Source of the DNA: Priapulus caudatus
Lineage: Eukaryota; Priapulida; Priapulimorpha; Priapulimorphida; Priapulidae
NCBI RefSeq assembly: GCF_000485595.1
Contig: NW_014577892.1
Location: 1 to 56,037, forward strand
Length of the DNA stretch: 56,037 nt
Direction of reading: 5' to 3'
The position numbers were made by a program, and so were the translations under genes. Below, in pieces: positions 1 through 9,740 of the stretch (its first letter is position 1; every line of letters begins with the position of its first letter). The notes beneath the pieces were generated by a model. That model searched no databases. It saw only the letters and a list, made by a program, of their open reading frames with translations, and was not told the origin of the DNA.

Positions 1-750
1 CATTTCCCGGAAACCAGTTGTTTTCACGCAGTGGTTGCTATCAAGAAGCCCGCCAAATCTGGTACCACCTACTTCAACTACAAGGGTTTCTGCTCAATTG
101 TCTTGATGGCCCTGGTTGATGCGGACTACAAGTTCCGGTGGGTTTAGGTTGGAGACTTTGGGTCGAATTCCGATGGTCAGATCTGGAACAATTCACCACT
201 GAGAGCATCCATCGATGACAGTGTCATTGGTATCCCAGACCCCGAGCCTCTACCTGGGGATGATGTTGACGTGCCCTACTACATAGTTGGAGACGACGTA
301 TTTGCTGTCCGCAACTATCTCGTGAAGCCCTTCGGCAGACGTGGACTCCAGCATGACGAGTTGATCTTCAACTACCGGTTGTCTCGGGCACGCAGAGTGG
401 TTGAGAACGCCTTTGGCATCATGGCCAACCGATTCCGGTGTATGCTGACCACCATGCAGCTGCAGCCAGAGAATGTCAAGTTGGTGGTCAGGACATGTGT
501 TGTCCTGCACAACTTCCTGATAGACAGGAACCCTGCTAGGGATGCCCAGGTCATTGACCGAGAAGATGCCAACCACAACCTGGTGCCGGGTTCCTGGCGG
601 CAGGATGCGCAGATGCACGATATGAATGAGCCTCAGTGGGGTAACCGGGACACCGTGGCAGGGAAGAGACAGCGCCTGTACTTGAAGCACTATCTGACGT
701 CCGGTGCTGGTGCTGTTCCCTGGCAAGAGGAGAGACTCCACCAGTACTGA
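1..750 (+). pseudogene. HARBI1-like (PIF/Harbinger) transposase, 3' part, with an in-frame stop
   Basis: The reading frame runs in from the left edge to a TGA at 748-750. It carries the HARBI1/DDE_Tnp_4 signature: a YFNYKGF block followed by a VDADYKF block (which supplies a catalytic Asp), then GSNSDGQIW, and near the C-terminus a LSRARRVVENAFGIM block with the catalytic Glu and a VRTCVVLHNFL block. A TAG at 145-147 replaces the codon after WV, where relatives usually have Asp, so this copy cannot give full-length protein. The longest Met-initiated piece is 271-750. In Harbinger elements this protein cuts DNA together with a Myb/SANT-like partner, and such a partner lies tail-to-tail at 1003-3935. 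The N-terminal part is outside the window. Family assignment is confident; loss of function is inferred from the stop. Confidence 0.88.
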
Positions 751-1611
751 TTTCAAGACAAATTCATCTGTTCTTGAGTGAACCATTACATAATGAAGCC
801 AATGAAGACACAGAACTCAGTGATGCAGGGAGGCATAGTTTTTTATTCGTCTTTGAAAATTCACAAATATTGAGGACAACAATAAGTGCACACATATGAC
901 AAAACAATTAAACATGTATATCATCAAGAGAAGTTGACTCTTTTGGGAGGATGTGTGACCCTAGGTGTTACCCTAAGGCCGGCGATCTTGGCCAGGGTAC
1001 TTTCATAGAGTCCTGAAAATGACTGTTCCCCAGATGCGGGTCTGCTCACTCCATGGTGAACAGATCGCGCATCTCATCCCCAAGCTGGGGGGGGAGCAGA
1101 GGAGGTGCGAGGGTACACCAATCCCTGCTGCTGCTGCTGCTGCTGAAGAGGAGGAGGGTGAGGCTGGAGTCTGTGCTGCCAGTTGACCAGAGTGCCAGAG
1201 GGACACTCCTGGTGCTGCTGCTGGGCAAGTCCAACGGCTACCCCCCAGTCGGCTGCAGGGGTCACTTGCCTGGGGGGGTGGGTTCTGTGGAGCTGCCAGC
1301 TGGGCTCTACGCTGCCTGGTGGCTTTGCGGTGCTTGACAAGGAGCTGCTGTGCCTCCACCTGGAAGTCCTCCCAGGCCTCGTCGTCTAGGTCCTTGGCCC
1401 CAAGACCGAGCTGGCGAGCAAACGCGGGCCTCTCATCATCTTCCTGAAAATACAAGGAGAAAAAAACATTTTAATTTTATTACAATATATATTAAACAAC
1501 AACATGTAAAAAATAAATTTTCATCATTTTTATAAAATATATATCAATTCTTTGAACTACATTTTTCTTCAGTGAGCGAGTGAGTGAGCGAGCGAGTGAG
1601 TCAGGCAGTAA

Positions 1612-1878
1612 AGGTCAGCGCACACTGGCGTTTTTCAACGCGTGAATCAGCGTTAAAAAACGCACAGACAACGGCGGTAGATAAACGCGACAAAAACGCG
1701 CAGTGTGCGCCTATCTCGCGTTGCCTGTGCATTGCGTTTTTAAACGCTGCGTTGCCTGTTGAAATATCAAACATGAAAGGTAACTATGACAGGCGCACAC
1801 TAGAAATATTTGTTTGCGTCTTGGGTGCGTTTTTAAACGCTGATTCACGCGTTGAAAAACGCCAGTGTGCGCTGACCT
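1612..1878. mobile_element. Harbinger-type MITE with ~50-bp terminal inverted repeats
   Basis: The termini are near-perfect inverted repeats of about 50 bp, starting AGGTCAGCGCACACTGGCG on the left and ending with its reverse complement. A TAA triplet flanks both sides (1609-1611 and 1879-1881), as expected for the TWA target-site duplication of PIF/Harbinger elements. The 267-bp element encodes nothing; open frames across it are by-products of its GC-rich repeats. It lies in the third intron of the Harbinger accessory gene, between GAGT/CAGT simple repeats. Confidence 0.88.
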
Positions 1879-2319
1879 TAAGTCAGGCAGTAAGTCAGTA
1901 AATACTGATAAAGTATACCTATATTTTTATAAAATATTACATTTTTTCATGTAATATTTTATATAATATTTACCTGGCGGAGCAGCTCTTGTTGACGCTG
2001 CTGTGAAGCAGCAATCCTCTCCTCGATCCTGGTCACCAGTGCGGCACTGCCAGAGACCTTCTTCCGCTTGGCCCCCTGTGGTGTGGAGGTGGCAAGAGGT
2101 ACCCCCTCCTCCAGGTCTTCGCACACAGGGTCACGTGGCGGGTCCACAGACTCTTCCTCCGAGTCGCTCGTGGCTGGTGCACGTCCCTCAGCGGCACTGG
2201 GGGGGGGGGTACCCGACCGGGACACACCAAACCGGTTAGGGTGTCTCTGGCGGAGCTGTGCTATCAACTGAAAGTAGAAGAAAATAACATGTATTTTTAT
2301 TTTTAAACATATGTCAGTC

Positions 2320-2505
2320 ACTCAGTCAGCCAGCCAGCCAGTCAGTCAGTCAGTCAGTCAGTCAGTCAGTCAATCAGTGAGTCAGTCAGTCAATCAGTCA
2401 ATCAGTGAGTTATTCAGTGAGTTAGTCAGTGAGTCAGTGAGTCAGTGAGTCAGTCAGTCAGTCAGTTATTCAGTCAGTCTCTCAGTCAGTCAGTCAGTCA
2501 GTTAT
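2320..2505. repeat. (AGTC)n tetranucleotide microsatellite
   Basis: An almost continuous run of GTCA/AGTC units with a few substitutions (GTGA, TTAT). It lies in the second intron of the MADF-like accessory gene, next to its exon 2. Confidence 0.95.
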
Positions 2506-2745
2506 ATAGCTTGCCTGTATACTTCCACACCTGACCTCTCCGGCACTCGGTACACATGCTCCTGCAGGAAGCTGAGGCGTCTCTTGAGGTCCACCTCCCT
2601 TGGGGTCAGAGCACCAGCACCAGAGGGGGGCTTGCTTGCACGGCTGTATGTGCTGCGCATGTTTCTCCACCAGGTGTACATGCGATCACCCGACGCCACA
2701 GATCCTGAAAAATACAAGGGGAAAAAATACATTAATACATTCATA

Positions 2746-3736
2746 AGTGAGTGAGTGAGTCATAACACTTATCAATGATAGTGAGTGAGTGAGATGGGTG
2801 AGTGAGTGAAGTAGATGAGATCATCGAGTGAGTGGTGAGTGAGTGAGTCGAGTGAGTGAGTGAGTGCAGTGAGGTGAGTGAGTGACGTGGTGAGTGAGTG
2901 AAGTGAAGTGAGTGATGTGATGTGAGTGAGTGAGTGAGTGCAGCTGACGTGAGTGAAGTGAGTGAGTGTGAGTGAAGCGACGTCCGAGTGAGTGGTGAGT
3001 GAGTGATGGTGACGTGAGTGAGTGAGTGAGTGAGTGAGTGGCACGTGAGTGACGCTGAGTCTGTGAGTGAGTGAGATGCCAGTGAGTGAGTGAGGGAGGT
3101 GAGTCGAAGTGAGTGCAGATGATGGTGATGTCGAAGTGAGTGAGGGAGTGAGTCGAGTGAGTGAGTGCAGGTGAGTGAGTGACGTGAGGGAGTGACGTGA
3201 GTGAGGGTGTGAGGAGTTAGTGAGGGTGGTGAGTGAGGAGGTAGTGAGGGAGTGACGTGAGTGAGGGTGTGAGTGACGGTGCAGTGAGTGAGTGAGTGAG
3301 TGAGTGAGTGAAGCTGACGTGAGTGAGGAGTGACGCCTGATGCACGTGAGTGAGTGAGTGATGACAGTGATGTGGTGAGTGAGCTGCAGTTGAGTGGCAG
3401 TGAGTGAGTGAGTGACGTGAGTGCAAAGTAGGATTGAGTCGATGTCGAGTGAGTGGTGAGTGAGTGGTGAGTGAGTGAGTGAGTGCGTGAGTGACGCTGA
3501 GTGAGTGAGTGAGATGCAGTACCAGTGCCGTGAGTGGCTGGATGAGTGCAGTGAGTGAAGTGAGTGAGCTGAGTAGAGTCGCGCTCGAGCTCGACTCGCG
3601 CTCGCACTGATGATGAGTGAGTGAGTGAGCTGAGTGGTGAGTGAGTGAGTGAGTCGAGTGAGTGAGCTGAGTGAGGAGGTGAGTGAGTGAGTGAGCGGAT
3701 GAGTGAGTGGTCGAGGTGAGTGAGTTGCAGTGAGTG
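2746..3736. repeat. ~1-kb imperfect (GAGT)n tetranucleotide tract
   Basis: About 1 kb of GAGT units with scattered insertions such as CGA, GCA and GACG. Because 4-bp units cycle through all frames and this motif seldom makes a stop on the minus strand, long Ser-Leu-Thr-His reading frames appear, including a 353-codon one at 2741-3802. These are not genes. The tract fills the first intron of the accessory gene. Confidence 0.96.
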
Positions 3737-3939
3737 AAGTTCCCTAGTTTTGCCAATTCTTTGCATCATCACGCTCCTAGGACTTTGAAAATCATAAGCC
3801 ATCTCGCCACGATTCCATCCCTTTGCACCCTGTCTTCAAGAAAGTCTGGCGTATTCTTGTCATAGAGTTCGGGTTTGCGCCTTCACGTAGCCGAAGACTT
3901 GGTCTCCTGAGCTGTCGTGAGCTTCAGCTTCCTCTTCCC

Positions 3940-4777
3940 TGGTTTTCACCCCCACACCTTCCACACACCACCTCCCCGCCTTCTCAAGTCTTCTTCTGCA
4001 GGAGCGTGGCATGGCCCATCCAGCCCTCAACCCGCCCGCTAGAGCCTGCTCAGGGGCAGCGGCCTCCCTCTCTGGACTGTCTGCCCTCCCCTCTCCCTCC
4101 TACCTCCTCCATCCCTAAACCTGGGTCATATCTCCCCTCTTTGACCTCCCCCACCTAAACTCCTCTCTGACACTGAAACGACACTGTAGTCTTTCCCTCT
4201 TCCCTTTCCTTTTCACTTCTTGCTATAGCCATTGTTAACGACCAAATCTTTGAGACCAAGGATTTTGGACAATACAAAACTGAATGACGTTCTGCTGGCT
4301 GGTGAAAGCATCGAATGCAAATTCGGCGCACGCTAGCCTGTACCGCCATGCGGTTAGCGACTACACCCTAGGTCGCATGCCGTTAACGTGTGGATAGCGT
4401 ACTAACGTACCTTGCCGTACGCGACAGGTGTAGCCCAGCGCTATCACAGCCTTATCACAGTGTCGGCTAACTAGCGCAACGTACCTTATGTACGTAACCT
4501 ACACTTACACGCACATTACACAAACATTAGCCGTAGCACAGCGTACTGTAACCTAGCCGCAACGTTACCTTACGTACCTGTACAACACTGCCCTTACCAG
4601 TCATTTGCCAGATTTTTAACCTACCTCAGTGACCGTAGTGTACTACAACGTTACCTTAACGCTATCTTAACGTGCCTATGCACCAAATCCTGATACGCTG
4701 AGGTAGCGTTATTAACGAAGTGAGACCGAGAGCCACTGACCTCGCAAGTATAGCTAGGATGCCATGGGGCGTCGTTC
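3940..4777. other. No gene recognised; C-rich then GTACCTTACGT-rich sequence
   Basis: The 3940-4160 part is pyrimidine-rich with many CCTCC runs. From about 4380 to 4680 short motifs such as ACGTACCTT, GTTAACG and TACGTAAC recur at irregular spacing. No conserved protein motif was seen on either strand. Confidence 0.5.
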
Positions 4778-4990
4778 GTGTACAACACACACACACACAC
4801 CACACCCACAACACACACCACACACACACACACACACCACACACACACACACCACACACACACACACACGAGAGGAGAACACACAGCACGCACGCACGCA
4901 TCACATCACGCACCACGCACACGCCGCACGACACACACAGCACACACACACACGCGCACACACACACACACACAACACACGCACACATAA
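4778..4990. repeat. (CA)n microsatellite with interruptions
   Basis: Long runs of ACACAC/CACACC with short interruptions (CGCACG, GAGAGGAG). Overlapping His/Thr-rich frames on + and Cys/Val-rich frames on - are artefacts of the repeat. Confidence 0.97.
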
Positions 4991-5252
4991 TACTGTCTAT
5001 TACAATGGTTGCCAAAGCAACATGGAGTTTTGTGGAAACCGAAATCGGGACTTTGCTTCCATGACCAAGTTATGCGAACTTGACGAAAAAGTGGACCATG
5101 TCATCGATAACACTAGATTGTTTAATTTAAACCAGATATGAGTAAATATGTTTAGCAACAGCTCTAGGTCTCGATTGGTCGGTTAGACAATGGTCCGCTG
5201 TATGTACGTTATATATATGTATATGTATATGTTTATGATAAACATATATATA

Positions 5253-5923
5253 CAGTAAATCTCGCATAAGTCGTCATTGTCTAACTCGTCAATTCACATA
5301 AGTTGTCATGGAAGTCAAAGTCCGATTTTCTCTCATAGTAATCCATCGATAGCCACGCCTAAGTTGCTTATTTATAAGTCGATCATTTCAGTCGTTTTTA
5401 AAGACAACGTTCTTCAGCTTGTCAAAAGTGAAAAGATCACATATGTACATAATGTTTATTTTTTTTAAAGAAAAGAAAAAACGTTTTCATTTATAATAAG
5501 ATTTTATTAAAAATTAAAAGGGTTACCTTTAAATACTTTTCCTTTAGTGCAGTATACAATACTTGACAGGTCTCTATGACGATGCTTGAAATGTCTCTTT
5601 CTCCAATTTCTATATTGATGGACAAGGCTTTCGCGAATGGTTTCCCTGAAAATTATTCCAGAAAAATGAATTAGTAAAAATTATGAAGTATTATTTTTTT
5701 ATTTGTGTAAAAATGAATTTATTATATTTTTGTTTATATATATGTTATATTAACTCGCATAGTCGACACTTTGGAACCAGGCATTTTTGGTCGACTTACG
5801 AAAAGTCACGACTTAGCGGGGGAGCGCTTTCCAATGGATTTATTGTATGTAGAGGAAGGGGACTTCCATGTTACGGATTGGACGAATTGCGAGTTAGAGT
5901 TGACGACTTAGGCGGTTTTACTG
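5253..5923. mobile_element. DNA transposon remnant with ~70-bp degenerate inverted termini
   Basis: The left end starts CAGTAAATCTCGCATAAGTC after a TA. The right end, reverse complemented, starts CAGTAAAACCGCCTAAGTCG; the two stay alignable for about 70 bp, through an ATGGAAGTC block. The interior is AT-rich and contains one minus-strand exon that looks like a HARBI1/DDE4-type transposase (5527-5645). The right flank reads TTA, so the target duplication is unclear. The termini recall Tigger-like elements, whereas the exon points to the Harbinger/ISL2EU lineage, so superfamily placement is open. Confidence 0.62.
5527..5645 (-). pseudogene. Isolated exon of a HARBI1/DDE4-like transposase
   Basis: A minus-strand acceptor (TTTTCAG at 5646-5652) and donor (AAG|GTAACC at 5527/5526) bound about 119 nt of open frame. 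It reads roughly as IEIGERDISSIVIETC then LYTALKEKYLK. HARBI1-like proteins have a matching N-terminal stretch (a helix-turn-helix ending in a variant of ISRIVRETC, then a YLK-Pro segment). No other exon of the same protein was found nearby, so this is a leftover piece. Identification rests on this short pattern only. Confidence 0.45.
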
Positions 5924-5929
5924 TTAGAC

Positions 5930-6392
5930 CTGGCTTATTCACTATCATTTAGTTAATTGTTATTAATTTAATTAATAATAAAGTAATTAATAATATATTG
6001 GATATTATATCTGAATACTCTCTGTTAATTGTTAAATTTTTGATAAATTAGAGCTATTCTTAAATTATATATGACATTTGTATTAAATTTTGTAATGCAG
6101 TGTAGATTTGTTTATCCCGATATGAATTACTTTCGGCTGCACTATTTTATTACTGCCGTCATTGTGATTTGTGGCGTATGGTGCAGAAGGTGCATGCCAA
6201 AACAGGTGTATGTTTTGATTGTGTGACTTTATAGAATTTATTATATTATATAATAAAATAAATAATATATGTTTTTGTGTATTATGTTTGAAAAACAATT
6301 ATTTGTGTTTTTTGTTAATTATAATTAGTTCGCATATTTCTTGTTCATAACAAAACATCCCCTACGCAAACCAAGTGATACTTAGCATAAAA
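5930..6392. other. AT-rich stretch with nothing recognised
   Basis: A/T-dominated sequence with long TAAT/ATTA runs. A 71-codon minus-strand frame at 6083-6298 has no recognisable motif and is probably chance. Confidence 0.5.
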
Positions 6393-6748
6393 GGTGGCAA
6401 ACTCACTTTAGGCCATATTATGTATGACCAAGATATTTCTGTGTACTATTAACTGATTGCACAGAATTTCAGTATATCAGGAATGATGCAAAACCCTAAC
6501 CCTAACCCTAACCCTAACCCTAACCCCAACCCTAACCCTAACCCTAACACACACTTCGTGATACCTAAGGAGTAAGGTTATACTTTATGACTTAGGGTTA
6601 GGGTTAGGTTTTTTTTGCATCATTCCTTGATATACGGAAAGTCTGTGCATCAGTTGATGATACACAGAAATCTGTGCATCAGTTGATGATACACAGAAAT
6701 CTGTGCATCACTTCGTGATACCTAAGGTGCCTAAAGTGGAATTGCGCC
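6393..6748. mobile_element. Inverted-repeat element with internal telomere-like array and 9-bp TSD
   Basis: AGCATAAAA occurs on both sides (6384-6392 and 6749-6757), a perfect 9-bp target duplication. The termini are inverted: left GGTGGCAAACTCACTTTAGG, right (reverse complement) GGCGCAATTCCACTTTAGGC. Inside is a longer imperfect palindrome whose arms run through GATGCAAAA and (CCCTAA)n on the left (about 6493-6547) and (TTAGGG)n and TTTTGCATC on the right (about 6594-6632). Non-coding and 356 bp long. Termini starting GG with a 9-bp TSD fit a Merlin-like or MULE-like non-autonomous element; the superfamily is not proven. Confidence 0.8.
6640..6716 (+). repeat. ~29-bp direct repeat, nearly three copies
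   Basis: The unit TCTGTGCATCAGTTGATGAT followed by ACACAGAAA repeats with small changes, and the last copy is partial. It sits in the right arm of the telomere-like-array element. Confidence 0.85.
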
Positions 6749-6780
6749 AGCATAAAAAGTAAACAGAATCACTATTGAGC

Positions 6781-6877
6781 GATATCTCGCCAACAAGTTG
6801 AGTTACATTTCTAGAAATATAGACACGTGTAGACACATGTATTAGCTATGATCTCTCTGAGTCTTGAGTTTATTGAA
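6781..6877 (+). repeat. Dispersed ~100-bp repeat, copy 1
   Basis: Starts GATATCTCGCCAACAAGTTG and ends near GAGTTTATTGAA. Related copies lie at 44882-44979 and 45070-45165, all on the plus strand, sharing GAGTTGAGTTACATTTCTA and CACATGT.TTAGCTAT.ATCT. There is no coding potential, and element boundaries are not visible. Confidence 0.75.
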
Positions 6878-7210
6878 ATGCTGTAATGCTGTTTTATTGT
6901 AGATAGCCTACAGTTGAATATTTTGGATTAGCTGAGATGGGATTACAACAACTCCCATTTGGACCTTCTTCGGAGTTTACAGCACAATTTCATTACAGTT
7001 TTTTGCACGTACATCGCTATTGATTTTCTCCAGTGAAAACCATATATAGGGCCTATTTGATCATAACACTCGATCTCTTCGACTGTAGCTAGTCTACTAC
7101 ACGTTCCGTATTAAACCGACCAGGCTCTACGACTGTTACACGGTGTACGTCCTCTCGCCAACGTAGTGTTAATTACGCGAGAAGGGAACTTGTGGCTAGT
7201 TCCGTATTAG

Positions 7211-7284
7211 CTCTAGAACAAGAGTAGATAATAACATATATCTATATCTATACACATGTGTTATTATCTACTCTTGCTCTAGAA
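7211..7284. repeat. 26-bp inverted repeat (hairpin)
   Basis: The left arm ends AAGAGTAGATAATAACA and the right arm starts TGTTATTATCTACTCTT. They pair over about 26 bp around a 22-nt TATATCTATA-rich loop. The surroundings (7060-7450) hold no coding sequence that I recognise. Confidence 0.85.
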
Positions 7285-7458
7285 CTATAGCCCTCCGCTC
7301 CGCCGCAGGCGCGTCTGCAGGCTCCAGTCTACAGTCTATAGTCTGGAGGCTGCAGGCTCCGTTTTATGATCCGATCGGTTTGTTATGATTATTTTGATCA
7401 ACATATCAAAACAAATCAAACATATTTATACCTAACTTTAAGAGCTACTGATAGTACT

Positions 7459-7768
7459 GCTCAAGGGGTCGTTGTCGTAACAGGTACTACAGATATGTAC
7501 CCGAGGTACATATATGTATACACAAACTGTACCAGACTTGTACTACAGAAGTGTACCCTAACTCTAACACTAACCCTAACCCTAACCCTAACCCTAACCC
7601 TAACTCTAACCCTAACCCTAAACATACCTCATATAAAAATATAAACATAATACTAAACAACCTAAAACTACCTCCTAATTATATAAAAATATAAACATAA
7701 TACTAAACAACCTAAAACTACCTCGGGTACATATCTGTAGTACCTGTTACGACAACGACCCTTCGTGC
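7459..7768. mobile_element. Inverted-repeat element with internal CCCTAA array and 9-bp TSD
   Basis: GATAGTACT flanks both ends (7450-7458 and 7769-7777). The left end reads GCTCAAGGGGTCGTTGTCGT and the right end reverse-complements to GCACGAAGGGTCGTTGTCGT; the arms pair for about 48 bp, through GTACCCGAGGTA. The middle has an ACCCTAACTCTAACACTAACC-type telomere-like array (7555-7622) and a direct duplication of a roughly 45-bp ATATAAAAATATAAACAT segment. An open frame at 7366-7644 simply reads through the array. Same architecture as 6393-6748 and 52892-53080. Confidence 0.83.
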
Positions 7769-7779
7769 GATAGTACTAT

Positions 7780-8320
7780 CATCCTTCTAACCCAATATAT
7801 AAGTTTTGTTCGATATCTGTTGATATAATCGAATAAATAGCCCGATATTTCTAGGTAGTACTACTGTAACGTCTCTCTCTCTCTCGTGTTTTCCTTAAAC
7901 ACTCTTTCTCTCTCTCTACTTGCGCCCTCTATTCTTTTTACAGGAGCGTAGCCCTAGATGTGTCGACGTTACCTGCACTTCTATGCTCACTCCTGGCCTT
8001 GCGTTGTGTACTTTTAGATTTGTATCGCTGGATTGTGCGAGAGACGTTTGTGTCGAGCGTTCGGAGCACGCGTGAGGGGATGGCTGTCTGATTATTGTTT
8101 ATTGTTTATTTGGTATATCGTCAAGTTTATGTTTATGTGCTGTCGCGATGGGCAACGAACCATAGGTTCTTCGCCTGATAATTAAGCTGCGCACTTTACG
8201 TTGTAATTTGTAATACTTTATGTTTAGTCTGTCGTCCGTCTCCTTTTTCTGGGTGTGTCAGTAAATAGATGTCCAGATGTAAGAGGAAGAGTGATATAAA
8301 TTTAGGTCTATATACAGATA
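7780..8320. other. No gene recognised
   Basis: Mixed sequence with two short CT-repeat patches (about 7868-7918). It may include the outer part of the Gypsy LTR that lies to the right, but no terminus could be fixed. Confidence 0.4.
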
Positions 8321-8329
8321 TACGGTGTG

Positions 8330-9375
8330 GTGAGTCCAGATCGTTGACTCGTTACCCGTTGAAAGAAGCCCACGCACAACAGTAATTTCAGTGTAATTTT
8401 AACGGGTGACTCAGGGGTCAAGAAACTTGACTCCTGCTAATTCTATGCTCTCTTGACTCAAAAACGGGAGCTTGTAGTTCTTTATATTAATAGAAGTGTC
8501 TTGACTCAAAAACGGGAGCTTGTAGCTCTTTATGCTAACAGAAGCGTCTTGACTCAACTAGTAAATATTTTATTAGTCAACACGACCAGTAAATTCAGCC
8601 GAGTGATGAGCCTAGGGCTCTTTCAGCTCCTAACCTGGTAGTGTCACAACCGGCGAACGACTCCTCGCGAGTCCTACGTACAGCTATATTTATATACAAT
8701 TTCGTTAGATCAACAGGGATCACTGGAAAACGATACTATTACATCTGTATTATTCACGTCTGTTATACCATATCACATATCGGTTTTATTGCCCACTATC
8801 ATTTAACCAGATGCACTATTTAAGATTTATACGATATTATAGTTTAAATACAAGAATCTTCATTTAAAACAATATAATTATGCTTCCGGTTCAGTTATCC
8901 TTGCGAGCCCCGCGATCACGCGACTATCGGTTACCACGCAAATGACAACAACTTTCAGCATTTCCAGCGCGTCAAGACTGAGTCAGTGCGTCAAGCTACA
9001 TTATTGCAATTATCTTGACTCATTGACTCAAATTACAGCATTTCCGTACATATACAGTGTTATCCAACGACAAGATGAACTATAACCAGCCAACAACCCA
9101 TTTAATGAACAGATCGTGTTGCTACAGTACTTTACAATACTACGGTGAGAATTACAGCTACCCCTATATACACGCGATGATTCTACAGTAGGCTGAGTAT
9201 TGACCCGTTGGCCGACCGCCCAACTGCTAATAATGTAATATAAGAAATCACGGTTACTGTAGTTTACTTCTAACTATTTATAGTGACAGTTAAATTTACT
9301 ACTGATCCCTCATTAACCAGGACTAGAGTAAGAGACACAAATATATATTAGTGCTGGAAGAGCAAAGTCGTTACA
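8330..9375 (-). mobile_element. Gypsy 3' LTR (outer end approximate)
   Basis: Read on the minus strand, a polypurine tract (AAGGAGGGGAGAG, 9376-9388) is followed directly by TGTAACGACTTTGC, a typical LTR start. The region to the left is non-coding. It contains two tandem copies of a unit beginning TCTTGACTCAAAAACGGGAG (8449-8553) and further scattered TTGACTC motifs. The outer end was not located: no second LTR copy or target duplication was seen, so the left coordinate is a guess. It belongs with the minus-strand ORFs at 9741-13428. Confidence 0.6.
8449..8553 (+). repeat. Tandem ~50-bp duplication inside the LTR
   Basis: Two units each start TCTTGACTCAAAAACGGGAG and then read CTTGTAG.TCTTTAT, with a partial third start. 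A few substitutions separate them. Probably LTR enhancer-type sequence, but the function is unknown. Confidence 0.85.
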
Positions 9376-9388
9376 CTCTCCCCTCCTT
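9376..9388 (-). promoter_or_regulatory. Polypurine tract of the Gypsy element
   Basis: On the minus strand this is AAGGAGGGGAGAG, immediately upstream of the LTR start TGTAACG. Such tracts prime plus-strand DNA synthesis in LTR retrotransposons. Confidence 0.75.
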
Positions 9389-9740
9389 AAACACTGCACG
9401 TCCCCGTGCAGGCAACTGACCTATCAACCTCATTGTTATTGAATATCCCCCATACATACACACATACCAAAACATCAATGTAATGCCCCACCAAAATCGT
9501 CTAAAGGGTCGAACGACTCGTCCGAAACAGTTGAATGCAACATTACCAACAATATCAGAAAACAATACATACCTCTGACCCCATAAGGGTCCATAACAAT
9601 AACAATGTAACAATGTAACAACCAAGTGAATTTACCCTTACCAAACATTACCTTACGATTATTTACCGTGTCCTGATGAAGGCTTGCCTACAATGTAACA
9701 AAAATTAAATCCCAAGTTAACCCCCCAGTTACTGACTTTC

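Larger units (their letters stand above)
1003..3935 (-). pseudogene. MADF/Myb-SANT-like Harbinger accessory protein, four exons, decayed
   Basis: Read on the minus strand. Exon 1 (about 3935-3790) has KPELYDKNTPDF followed by RVQRD, a MADF-like start, preceded by an in-frame stop. Exon 2 (2704-2523) contains DRMYTWWRNMRSTYSR and LKRRLSFLQEHV. Exon 3 (2267-1974) is acidic, then Lys/Gln-rich and probably coiled coil. Exon 4 (1443-1003) begins EDDERPAFARQLG and has a Gln-rich run. Acceptors ending TTTCAG or TTCAG and a CAG|GTAAAT donor put the exon 2/3 and 3/4 joints in matching phase 0. Exon 1 has stop codons and exon 4 seems frameshifted near 1090-1240. In Harbinger elements the second ORF is a DNA-binding protein that brings the transposase to the terminal repeats. 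The introns hold simple repeats and a MITE (own entries). The exon 1 boundary is uncertain. Confidence 0.68.

Noticed and set aside
1584-1901. 105-codon plus-strand frame
   Set aside because: It spans the MITE and follows its inverted repeats; no protein motif.
2741-3802. 353-codon Ser-Leu-Thr-His reading frame on the minus strand
   Set aside because: Produced by the GAGT tetranucleotide tract; 4-bp units give open frames in all phases.
4651-5141. His/Thr-rich and Cys/Val-rich frames
   Set aside because: CA-repeat artefacts.
6493-6632. Telomere or chromosome-end sequence
   Set aside because: The arrays are short, occur in both orientations and lie inside an inverted-repeat element with a target duplication.
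8449-8553. CRISPR-like spaced repeats
   Set aside because: Only two units of a simple tandem duplication within a eukaryotic LTR.
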